Origin: Limnomonas spitsbergensis
Taxonomy: Eukaryota > Chlorophyta > Chlorophyceae > Chlamydomonadales
Direction of reading: 5' to 3'
DNA length: 64,000 nucleotides
Assembly (NCBI GenBank): GCA_037349105.1
Contig: JAYJMM010000022.1
Span: forward strand, 372,001-436,000
Below are positions 1-11,800 of the stretch, one piece after another (the stretch's first letter is position 1; each line of letters starts with the position of its first letter). The notes beneath the pieces are model-generated. The model had not been told where the DNA came from. It saw only the letters and a list, made by a program, of their open reading frames with translations, and made no database searches. A program made the position numbers and the translations under genes.

Positions 1-436
1 CTCAGGGTGAGCTTCAGGGATCAGGTTTCACATATCAGATATCCGACCAGCAGCCTGCCACTCGTGGTCTGTTGGGCAATAAAAAACACTGAATGTGGTG
101 CATGTCCCAAATCCTCAGATGGCCAAAGGAGATACCATGCCACATCGCAACAAGACTGCCAATCATGCCCCCCCAGCCACGCAACTACCACACCTAAACC
201 TCCAGCGCGTTCAGCCCGCCCAGCCATAACTGCAGAACCATGCAGCAATGTTGATTTCAAGGAGCTTCAGCCACACTTCAGCTGCAAGCCAGTCTATGGC
301 CGGCACGGCCTGAGGCAGCACAGCCTGCTTGGGCCAGCGGCTGTCGGTTGGTCAAGGTTAGATCTCACTCAGCCCAATGGTGGCTACCTCAAGGTGGTAT
401 GGCTAACACTAAAATGAACATTGTCGTGCAGCTCAC

Positions 437-2619
437 CTGCGGGCCACTCCTCTCCACAGTTCATGAACCGCCGAAAGTCAGCATCTAGGTCCTTGAGTTC
501 CTCTGGTGCCACCCCCGGGTGCTTCATCATGACCCTGAGCACCTCAAGAGTCGTCTCAAAGGCATCATATTTACCTGCAGCAGTATCAATCTTTCATTTT
601 CGAGGATAAGCTAAAGCTCATGTACGTTTCAGCTTCCACCAGGTCTCCAGCCAGAGAACCCAGACATGCTCTGACAGCCATGCTGCTAGAGGTGGGGCAG
701 GCTGCATGGCCTGCAGGAGGAGGCTATTCAACAGGCTAGATCCCCACTCGTTGAGTGTGGGGTCCTGTCCATGCAAATGTGGAGAGGGTGATAGGGTGGT
801 ATGATAGTTATAGAATCCCGCCCACTTGCACCGCATGTTCCCCTGGTGCGCTCAAACAAGCCCCCCCCCCACCTTGGTCCCCTAGCACGCCCCCTGTCAC
901 GTTGCTGTACACCATGTGCTGAGCGGCACATGCCAGTGTCCTCTGCATCGCCTTCACCCTCCCCGGCTGCAGGTCAGCCCCCCCTATACCCCCAGTTGAG
1001 CCGCCTCACCGGAATGTAGTACCAGTCTGCTGCATCCCCATCTGCAGTGCGCGCCCCACTGCTCAGCAAGCGTTGTGTGAACATGTTGTGGGTGGGCCGG
1101 TCTAGTCGCCGGACATTGAGCCTGTGACCAATGGGGGACATGAGACTTGGTGAGCGATAGTGCCAGGGGGATGCAGGACTTGCGCCTTAACTTGTGTACA
1201 ATTGATTACCGGATACGACATGACCGGTTTGTTTTCTTTGCTTACCATGTCGTGAGATGTGGAGGCAGCTCATATACGTTAACATGCGGCCTCTTGGTGC
1301 GCGTGGTATAGCTTGTGCCGGCCAGCAGCAGTGGCTTCCCATCAGCTCCCAATGAGAGAGCGCAGTCAGAGCCGTAGAAACCTGATGAACCAGGGAACCC
1401 ATAGGAGGCAACATGAGCATGAGCATGAGCACTCAGCAGGGTGGTTCCTCAATCCTCGCCTCATAGTGCTCTACTGATGACAATGCTGTGCGTGGCCACC
1501 AGACAGGGGCTTTGGGATCAACCGTGCATAGGTGGACCCTCCTAACCGGTATGAGGCCTGGCTTGCACGGCCGAGTCGAACAGGATTCAGCAATAAGGCC
1601 CCTCCAGGACAGTGTGGCATATTTAAGCATTTATATATCCCGCTCAGCTTGATGCACCCAGCCCCCTCGGCCTAAAACCAAGATGTACCTGACATGTAGC
1701 AAAAGCGACCTGAAATCAACAGTGTCACCAGGGGGTGTCACACACCTTCCTGACAATGGCAGACGCCTGATGTACACTTTCCTCTCAGATTGCAACCATT
1801 GGGGCAGGACTGCACACAGAACAAGCAGGTGCAGGTCAGCTTGGCTAAGAGTTTCAAAAGTGTGTACGTGTGCTGTTGTAACAATCACAACAACATGGGA
1901 TGCACTTAAGGGGGGGGCAGTGCTAATTTAATTGAACGGCATGGCTGCCTGGCGTACTCTATTGGGCCAATGTGGAGCAAGCAATGGCCGACCTGCAAAC
2001 AGGGGTCCAAGCTGCAGGGCAAGTGCACCAATCCCCCTCGGCTGTAGGTCGTATTGAAGCTGAATTGTAGCTGGGTCACGCTACAATGAAGAGCTGTGTA
2101 TATATCACCTGGGGGTATGTGGTGCACTCCTTTACATCAGGGTAGAGAGCTGCCTTGCATCGCTTCTCCAGGGATTGAACGTCTGGGGTCTCGGAGCAGT
2201 CAGCGCCTACTCGGTGCTCCGGGCAATCACACCTGATGGACGCACAATCCATGCGATTGGAGGGATATTGAGATAAAACACCATGCACGCGCTTTGGAAG
2301 ATACTGAAAATACACGAGACTCGTGCGTGGAGACATATTGGGAAGGCACAGCATCACAGCAGCCCATGTCTGGCAGGCAGGCAATGGACCAAATTAAACA
2401 TGCATGCAGCCATGCAGCCATGTCCAATTCGTGATGGACAGTGCACCTGCCCAGCTCCTCATTGCATGTTCCATGCGTGTTGCATGAAGGCAGGCACTTG
2501 CTGGCAGCCAGGCCTTCACTATCGGCTTGCAGCGGCCACGCAGCTGCAAACGCCAAGAGGGCCAAGATCCACAGCTTAGCAGATGAATATAAGTTTGTTT
2601 CAATGACCTGCGAGATCAT
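437..2619 (-). CDS. EGF-like module and exostosin-type (GT47) glycosyltransferase, N-terminal part
   Basis: Spliced minus-strand model with exons 2619-2447, 2232-2109, 1809-1746, 1381-1246 and 1121-1010; exons 966-873 and 574-437 are tentative, and all phases are compatible. The protein starts MISQVIETNLYSS, then has a hydrophobic stretch (LWILALLAFAAAWPL) that fits a signal anchor or signal peptide. A first EGF-like module (CLPSCNTHGTC, RCDCPEHRVGADC) and a second one (SCPNGCNLRGKC, CHCQEGFYGSDC) follow. Next come VNVYELPPHLTTW and FTQRLLSSGARTADGDAADW, which match the start of GT47 exostosin domains. GT47 enzymes are type II Golgi membrane proteins that build cell-wall or matrix glycans; the acceptor sugar cannot be told here. 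The catalytic C-terminal half is not seen, so the gene either continues off the left edge or is truncated. The 574-437 exon (KYDAFETTLEVLRVMM) does not obviously belong to GT47 and could be another gene. It is divergent from the gelsolin gene. Confidence 0.68.
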
Positions 2620-2866
2620 CAGGATGGGGTCGAGCTCACGGTCAGGCCGATTCAAAAATAGCCGTGTTTGGGGTTCGAGTCACCGGGTACGAGTGGAGAT
2701 TTGACCGATGGATTCGACAAGAGATTCGGAGCTCAGGCGCAAGTACGGCGTTGCGGGGTGGGGATAGCAGTTGGCATTATTCAATTGGGCTGAAGGACCC
2801 CATCATCTTAGGACAGATCTCACAGCATTAGTCCATCAAAATTGACATTGGTGTAGTAATTCAGAA
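2620..2866. promoter_or_regulatory. Shared divergent upstream region of the GT47-like and gelsolin genes
   Basis: The two predicted start codons, 2619 on minus and 2867 on plus, are only 247 bases apart. This interval must therefore hold both 5' UTRs and probably a bidirectional promoter. I see no clear TATA box or other named motif in it. If either gene has an untranslated first exon the geometry changes. Confidence 0.4.
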
Positions 2867-5800
2867 ATGTCCGCTGCGTTTTCTGGATGTGGCAAGGAGC
2901 CCGGCGTGAAGATCTGGGTCGTGAGCTCCTTTAAGCTGCGAGACGTGCCTGAAAGCGCTTATGGCACATTTTACAGCGGTGCGATGCGTTGCCTGAATCC
3001 CTGAGCCCACTCCTCCTGACACGTGTCGCTCGGGACCAGTTCCTGTGACGCTCCTGTACTTGAGAATCTCTTGGAGGGGTCTTAGCCTTGGGCAGCGCAG
3101 GATGGGTGCCCCATCAGCTCTTTCTATGAACTTCCGAGCCCTTTCGTATCGCACGATGCTACCGACTGCGGTTGCCTCGTTTGGGCCTGTTGCAGGGGAT
3201 GCCTACCTCATACTGCACACCTACTCTCTCAAGGCTGGCCAGGCTGGGCCCTTCCGGCACAACATCCACTTCTGGCAAGGAGCAGAAAGCAGCCAGGTGC
3301 GAGAACCTAAACCGCCTCTTGAGTGATCTTACCTTCTGTCATCATATCTTCAGCCTCCTGGGCTGCTCCCAATCTCCCATTTCCAAAGTGCTGCTGAAGT
3401 GCTGAACATATATATAAACATATATAGCTGCGCCTTTGGCACCGCACATTATCTCCAACACGATCAGGGTGTCGAGATCTTCTTAGTTGGCTTCATGGCA
3501 AGCACTATGTAATTTTATCTCAATCAGGTCACTGCGACCACCTGATCATCAGTGTGTACGGAGTGCACACTAGATAGATAAGTGAAGGGGGACCTCTGGC
3601 CGGCCACCACAGGGCAACTAGGGTCCATACCTTGACCAGTCTATATCAGGTGGCCTAAGCAGCAGGATTCGCTACAGCAGGCCACCTCGGGGGTAGGCCA
3701 TTATGTTGCTGAATAGAAGCTGGGGCACGCGAAGATTACAGTGCTGGCCTTGCCAACATCAAGGCTCTGAGGGGCTATCTGCACGGCATGCACCTTACCT
3801 GTTATCATGCCCCGGCATCCAGATCGTACTAGGCCACCCTCTCCCCTGCAGGATGAGCTGGGCAGTGCTGCACTCCTGGCCACCCAGCTGGACAGTTACC
3901 TGGGAGGAGGGCCGGTGCAGTACCGCCAGGTGCAGGGCGCAGAGGATGACGAGTTTATGAAGGTAAGGTGGGGAGGGGAGGGAGGGGAGGGAGGATATAC
4001 CTGACATTTCCCCAGCTGAGGGACAGTGCATGTCGGGATGGTCATCATTTTTCCCCTTCAAAATGTGCAATTAAATTAAAATGCCTGAGGTGTGAGAATG
4101 GTGGATGGTGCGGCGAAGCTGTGTGGGGGGTCCCCTCCCCGCCTGGGGGTTACGGGGGCCAGCGGCCCTCGGTGGGGTTTGGGGGGCCAAGCCCTAAAGT
4201 TCTGAAACAGTATGTGGCTCCAACTCGATATTCTTGTTCCAAATCTGTTGTAACACAACTGTCTAATCGGTGTTAGTCTAATCAGTCAATGTTGCTGATG
4301 TTCGAGTCTGCAAATCTAGAACTGGCCTCAAAGCCACTTCAGCCTAATAATTGAAAATAAATCCAGGAGTGAATATATGCAAGGCCAATATTCATGAGGG
4401 GCAAGTTCTGGCCAAGTCAGGGAGACAGGGAGTCCCCAATATGCAGAAATTAGGTTCGACCAAGCTCTCTCTGACATCAATTATTATGGCCTCAATCATG
4501 GCCTCAGGCCATGTATGCCCCCCCCCAAAACACTGATGGTCATAAACGCTGGATTACGCTCTTAGCCTTCCCAGCCTGTCCCTCCCCCCTCCCCTCCCCC
4601 CCCATACACCACCGTTCCCCAGCATATCCATTCCCTCCTTGCACCACAGCTCTTCCCCATCATATTTTTTCCCTCCCCGCCCCGCAGCTCTTCCCCAGGC
4701 TCGTGTGCCGGACGGGAAACCTCCAGAAATCTGGCTTTAAGAGTGCTGCAGAGGCTAGCGCTGCAGAGAAGGGGGCGGCCAAGCTATATCAGATTAAATC
4801 GCCTTCCAGGTTGTCAGTGCAGGTGAGCTCCTACCTTACACCAGCCTGCCCTGCCCCTTCCCGCCCCGTCTTTTAAGGCACGGCCCGTCCTGCCTTGATT
4901 GGCCCTGTGCCAACCGCTCTGCCCTGCCCCCCCTAGCTCTGTCCCGCTCTGTCCCGTCCCGCCCCTGTTTCAATTTTAGCTTCAGCACCAGTTGTGGCTG
5001 TTGCCCTTGGGTCTGAATACAGGAATGAAATGGGAACCATCAGTTAAAAGGAAAGGTTGTGCTTGTTAATCATCGATTATAGCAGCACAAGCCCTGGATC
5101 ATCAATATCTGTGTGTGTCTTCTGCCAAACTCGAGGCAGATCTGCAAGATCTGTGTGCCTTTCCGCGTAACCAACGCCGAGATTTAGCAGGCATGTCACT
5201 GCCTGAGCACTAGGGGGCTGACTAGGGAGTTGTATTCAGCCGTCGTACAGGCGTCTCCCCTGTCCCCCTATCAGGTTCTGGAAGTGCCCACTGCTGCTGC
5301 ATCACTCAACAGCGGCGACTCATTTGTGCTGGATGACCCGGCCTCCTGTGTATACATATGGCATGGCTCTGGAGCCAGCATTAAGGAGAAAATGAAGGCG
5401 CTAGACGTGGCCAATAGCATGCGGCGCAACACTGGCACCAGGGTGAGGACAGCAAACAGGGTGACGGCGATAGATTTTTGACCCTGGTTGCAGGAGGCAT
5501 CATGTGATTTGAGAGAATGGGGAGCAACACTTGTGTCCAGGTGATACGTGGAGGGAGGGAGAGTGGCGCATCATGGGTGTCAGGGTGAGACGGAGAGGGA
5601 GAGAGCACACACCCCTTTGGGGTAAAGGCTTTGAGCTGGTGACTTGCGAGCTTGATTCCAGCTGCAAGAAGTGTCATGTGTGGAAGCATTCATCGCTGCA
5701 CACCTTCAGTTGCACTCATCAGCAGAATCTCATCAGCCTCTCCCGGCCACCATTAGATCTTCCTGTGTGTTGTTTTGCCGGCCACCAGGCCAGCTTCAGC

Positions 5801-8800
5801 AGGCCGCCCAAAGTCGTGTTCGGCCCAAACCTTCGCTGCCCTTCTGCAGCTGGCCCCAGCAGTATGGCTGGCAGGGAATGATACGGCTAGAGGCCAGGAG
5901 GTAGCTGAACCGTAGCTGGATTGTAGCCATGCCACGCGCAAGTAATCAATGGCGGACTTCCCTCCTGCACCTCAGGCGGCGGTGGTGGATGATAGGGACC
6001 GGGACAGTGATGATGCACGTGCACTGTTCCGAGCACTGGGCGAGGCGGACATCTCAAAGGTCACCATCCGGGATGCAGCTGAGGGAGACGCAGCGGCACC
6101 ACAGGCGGCTTTGGCGGCGCCCCGGCTGTTTCGGCTGACTGCTAGTGGCGAGCCAGAGGAGTTGGCCCCGGGCGCGCCGCTATCTCGTTCGCTGCTGAAG
6201 ACTGAGGATGTTGTGGGGTTGCTTGCAGGAGGAGGGTGAGTAGCTGCTGGAGGCAGAGGAGATTAAGGGTCTACTAGGGGGGCGGCGGGGGGGCGCGTAG
6301 CTGCTGAAGACTATGGGCTGCTAGGGAGGGGACAGTGAGGCAGTGTTTCTTTTTTTGTGACTCAGCTATTTGTCAGCTACATTCCACTACTCATGTGGAC
6401 TCAGGAGACCCCATTTGTGGGCAGCTATGCTACTTTGGCCTCCAGCCGTAGGCCGGTCCAGGTTTGGTCCCAATCGGGCCTTTAGCGGCCGTGGGTCGGC
6501 CTGCCAAATATTGACTTGTAACCGGAAAAAAAACACTGCTGTCAGGTGTCATTGCCACTAAGGGGAGGCAGACTTGCTGGTCCAGTCCAAGGACCTTGAC
6601 ACACAGCCCCTGCAGTCCTGCGCAGCCCCTGCGCCCGCGCCTATGCCCAAGCCATACAGCTGCCTGCTGTTATGCTGTCTGCCCTCCACGATGGGTTTAA
6701 TGATGAATCCTTAACACATAATGACATCATCCTAGACCTTTTCCCTGGTCTTAGACATGAAGCGTGAACACTTAGGCTCACAGCTGCCCGCTGTAATGTT
6801 GAATGTCATCTATAAATCTATGAAGCACTGGCGTCAAAGTTCTGGGAGTCGTCCCCTTCATAAAATAAGGATAAACATGCAAACCGACAGGAGTGGTCAG
6901 CACAGTTCAGCTGAAACAGGGAGTACCGTTGTACCGGCATTTTTATTCATACGCCCCGTGCAGTGTGTGGGTCTGGAGCGGCTCCAAGGCGACTGAAACC
7001 GAATCCGCTGCTGCCCTCTGCCTGGGCACGGACCTGGCTGCCGCCCTCGGACTGCCCTCAAGCTGCGTCATCCGCTGCGTGAAGGAGCGCTTTGAACCTG
7101 GACTGTTCGCATCATACTTTCCAGGTAGGTACCTTTCTTCACTTTGTTCATTTGGGGTGTGACTTAATGTAGGTGTAAGTGTGCTTGTGTGCCTGCGTGC
7201 ACGGCTTAACATGTGTACCTGCAATACAGGGCCAGTTGCTGCATGGTCAGATTCTGTATTACCAGGTGTTGCATGGCCAGGTGTTGCATGGCCAGGTGTT
7301 GGACGACCAGGTGTTGCATGGCCAGGTGTTGCATGGCCAGGTGTTCCATGGCCAGGTGTTGCATGGCCAGATTCTGTATTACCAGGTGTTGGATAGCCAG
7401 ATGCTGCATGGCCAGGTGTTGCATGGCCAGATGCTGCATGGCCAGGTGTTGGATGACCAGGTGTTGGATAGCCAGATCCTGTATGGCCACATGCTGTATG
7501 GCCAGATGTTGGATGACCAGGTGTTGCATGGCCAGGTGTTGCATGGCCGGATGTTGCATGGCCAGGTGTTGCATGGCCAGATGCTGAATGGCCAGATTCT
7601 GAATGGCCGAGTGTTGCATGGCCAGACGCTGCATGGCCAGATGTTGCATGGCCATGTGTTGCATGGTCAGGCGCTACATGGCCGGATGTTGCATGACCAG
7701 ATGTTGCATGGCCAGATGTTGCATGGCCGGATGCTGTACAGCCACATGTTGCATGGCGAGATGCTGTATGGCCAGAATACAAGTTATTTCTTTTGTCGGG
7801 GGGGCATCTACCAACCTGGTATTGCTACATATGTGTGCAGGATATTAACATGTATGTGCACCCTGAGCCGCATGTACCCTGTCTTAGGGGTGAGGGTAAG
7901 GGTCATGTACCAACCTCCTGTGCCACCTCTGCCATGTGTGTTTGAGGGTGAAGGTATTGCCCTGCCCCGGACCTGGCGTCACTGCTCGGTGGTAGAGGCG
8001 CCTGCCTCGGCACTGATGTCCATCAACGCCGGGCCATTTTGTTAAGTTCTGGAGGCTGGATGAGGTTTTAGTTTAGGCTTCAGGTCGCCTTGGCCCTTAA
8101 GGGACATTCTGAAGTGTGGGGGGAATGGCTTCACGCACGTCACGAATGCATGCATCTGTGCTGCCCATGCTGCAGGGTTTTAGTGCAAGGCCCTCCTCCT
8201 CCCTTGCGCTACCTTGGCTGTGACATAAGTGCCCTGCCGCCCTTCTGTGCTATTGCTGCTCCCCCCATCAGACTGGAGCCATGGGGAGTTCCTGGCCCTC
8301 CTGCACTCCAAGGCCTCCCTGGCCGAGGAGTTGAGCCAGCCAAAGCCAAAGCTGGATGCCGGCGCTGTGGCAGCCGACATGATCTCCGCTGCGAGCTCGC
8401 CTTTGCCCTCCTACGAACATGGCCGGGACGTGGCCCTGGACAAGCTCAGCATGGAGGGGAATGTGAAGGTGAGAGGTGTCAAACAAGTACACTAATAACC
8501 TAGGAGCCCAGAAGCCCCTGGATTCCTTTTCTCGGAAATCCATAGCCCCTGTACCTTTGGTATCTTTAACCCTAAATGAGTTACTGCTTCTACAATTGAG
8601 ATCAGACTGACAACTGAGATGACAGATAGGGTTTAGGGTTAAGACCTAGGCCCTTAACCTTAAACTAGGCTGGCAACTGAGATGACAGATACAGCCTGAG
8701 GCAACAAATGGACACTGGTGTCTATCCAGCCTTACCTTAGGTAATAGCTCGGCTGCTGGTTTGCCAGCACCCAGATCTGCCCGCTGAATGCTCGAATGCA

Positions 8801-11800
8801 TCCTTCTGTGCTCCATATCCAGTGGCTCAGCTAGTCGACTGGTCAGCACTCCAGGCTCTCTGTAAAAGCTCTGCTGCTAAATGGTTGGTCAACAAGCCTA
8901 CCTGCAATACCACTTCTGTCAGTTGGCTACATCACCTAGACCTGCTGGATGCATGGCTTTGTGTTCCGTTATCAATGGCTGTCCTTTAATTGGCCTGCAC
9001 CCGGACTTAAACGCCTGAATGCATTAATGCACTCATGTGTGGATTTGTGGCTGTCTGAATGAATGTATGCCTCTGTGCACCTAGCCTGGATGCATGCCCC
9101 TGTGCTCAATATATCTGCTGCTAGTTGGCCAGCACCCCAACCTGCCTGGATACGTGTCCCCATGCTCCAGGCTTGGGTGGTGCGCGGCTCAGAGCTGGAG
9201 GAGCTGCCTAGCAGGCAGGTGGGGGAGCTGTACGGCGAAGACAGCTATGTGGTGGAATTGGCCTATGATAGTGGACCGAGTGAGTGGTGGGGCATGCTGC
9301 TGACGTACTGGGTTGGAGAGGTGAATGGTGAGTCCACTGGGTCGAAGATCCAACCAGATAGCACGGGGAGCTGCAGAGCAGTATTGTGTTCGTGTGTCCC
9401 AGGCCACCTACGGGCAGCTGTTGGGCAGCCAGCATTGGTCTTACGAGGAATTAATCGCGACTGGCTTATGCCTGGCGGGCCAAGTAGCAGGGCGTGTTGA
9501 AGCAGGACCCCTTGGCTGTGGGCCAAAGCTGTGTGGGAGCTTGATTTTAGCAGAACATCGTTGTTTGTGTCCAGCCTGGGCATTGTCGGCGGGCATTGTC
9601 AACCATGTCCCTCACGTTTAGTTGGACCGCCACAGAGAGAATAGTTACCAAGTTTCTGCAACGCTGAACTGGATCAAAGTTGGTGCTTATTGGAGCATAA
9701 GTGGAGCTGAAGGTGGTCGCTGCTGCCCCTGCAGGCCGTGAGGGCTATGTCGTCTACTTCTGGCTGGGACGCCACAGCACAAACACAGAACAGGGCACAG
9801 CGGCTCTGCTGGCGACAGAGAAGCATCGTGAGCATAGCAGCAAAGGTGAGAGTGCGGGGGCCGCTCAAGAATCTGGGGACAACACATTTGTGGCCGGGCG
9901 CTAGGAGTCGATGACCGGGCGCATGGTTTGAAAATCCAGGAGTGGAATTTGGACTCAGGCTGGGACTGCAGCTCTGCTGGTGACAGAGAAGCATCATGGA
10001 CATGGTGCCACAGGTGAGGGTGGGATGCCCCTGATCAGGCCGGGCCCTGCCCTCACTGATGTGCGATTGTTCACACTAATCACAGGATTGTTCACACTAT
10101 TCCCACCTGTTGCGCCACTTGTCTGTCCTGCTTCACAATCTCAGTCAGGGTCTCCAACACCAGGTGCTCTCAACAGGCCCCGGGTTGTGATATGCCTGGG
10201 AGGTGGGTTCTGTTGCCTGCGCTGGCTAGGTTTGAAAGGCAAGGAGCACAGTCCTTCAATTTCCTCCATGTGTGCCTGGATGCTGCTTATTGTCTGTGCC
10301 ACCAAGAGTCCTGCCCAAGCACGCCACCAGGTCGCCACCTAGGGCGTTAGTCGCGAAATTGAGCTTGGTTTGGGTTTAACATATTTTGAATACAAGCATG
10401 CCTCGTGTCTGCGTTCACGTGGCGGTTGAATGTCTTCCTGAGTGTTTTAAGCCTTTGGGTTGATTAATACCACCCCGGCCCTGCTGCCTGCTGCTTTGCC
10501 CTCACCTCCTACACCCGACCCTATGCACCATTATCTCGTACACCCCGTCTGACCCTGTCCTCAAGCATGGGCCCTGGCCCTCCCTCATTACGGTAGTTGT
10601 TCCTTTGGGCATCAAGGCTGCTGCTTTAGCGTTCCTCAAGTTTCCATCTCATTCACGTGTCCACCTTCGTCTGACACACCCCACCCAGCCCTGACCTCAC
10701 ACAAACGACCCTACCCGCCCACCACCAATTCCAGGCAGCTCAACGTTGGTGCGTGTGGCTCAAAGCCAGGAACCGGCACATTTTGTGCGCACGCTCTCCA
10801 CCTGTGCTGGGGCCCCCCTGGTGGTGCACTGGGGCAACAAGCCCGAGAGGGGGCGGCTGGAGGGTACGCGCTTGTACCAGGTCAAGTGCGAGTCGGATCT
10901 GGGAGGGACCCATGCAGGTGAGGGTTGCGGGGCAGGCTGGAGGGGGGGGGGAGGGGGGTCAGGGGGAGGTGAATGGGAGGGACCCATGCAGGTGAGGGGT
11001 GCAGGGCAGGCTGGAGGGGGGGGGGGGTCAGGGGGAGGTGAATGGGAGGGATCCATGCAGGTGAGGGGTGCAGGGCAGGCTGGAGGGGGGGGGAGGGGGG
11101 TCAGGGGGAGGTGAATGGGAGGGACCCATGCAGGTAAGGGGTGCAAGTCGGGCTGGAGAGCGGGGACAGGTGGGGGGCGGCGGTCGAGAGGGGTGGGCTG
11201 GAGGAGGAAGGTGAATGGGGTTGAGGGGAACATGCCTCATGAGTGGGGCGTATGAGGGTGAGGTCTCACGCTGCCCCTCTCCCCTCTGCAGTCGAGCTTG
11301 CTGCAGCCGCCCCTTCGCTCAGCTCCGGCGACTGCTTCTTGCTCCTGTGCACATCCAGCGTTTACCTCTGGCAGGGAAGGTTCAGCTCCGCAGAGGAGAA
11401 GACAGTGTCCGCTGCAACGGCTGCAAGGCTGGCCGGGGATACTGGGAAAGAGGTCATCCAGTTGAAGGTGAGCGGGTCATAGACCTGTGCAGTGCACGAG
11501 TCATGGCTACATCGCTATGTATGCCAATGTGCTAATATGCTGCCATCGATAGGGACTTTGGTGCACAAAAACGTCCATCAACGAATAGAGACGCTTCTAG
11601 CCCACAAGTGGCAGAGCCTACACATACATGCATCCCGAGCTTTCTTGCAGCACCCACGCCACACGACAGAGTTCATATTGTTTTCACTCTGGTTGTGCGC
11701 AAATATGCATGGGGTTCCTCATGCTGCCACATGCGTGCATGCAAGTATGCCACGGCACAGCCAAATGCATGCATGCATCCGGAGCTATCATGCAGCACCC

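Noticed and set aside
7179..8045. Long open frames on both strands rich in Met, His and Gln
   Set aside because: They follow exactly the 15-bp minisatellite inside a gelsolin intron; the unit is a multiple of three without stops, so openness is expected without coding.
8625..8645. TTTAGGG-type words, possible telomeric sequence (also near 22150-22340)
   Set aside because: Only one or two words occur together, with no array, so they do not mark a telomere or an interstitial telomere block.
9968..10011. Extra gelsolin exon copy (GCAGCTCTGCTGGTGACAGA segment)
   Set aside because: It repeats part of exon 10 with an AG before and GTGAGG after, but including it breaks the phase with exon 11; treated as another exon-edge echo.
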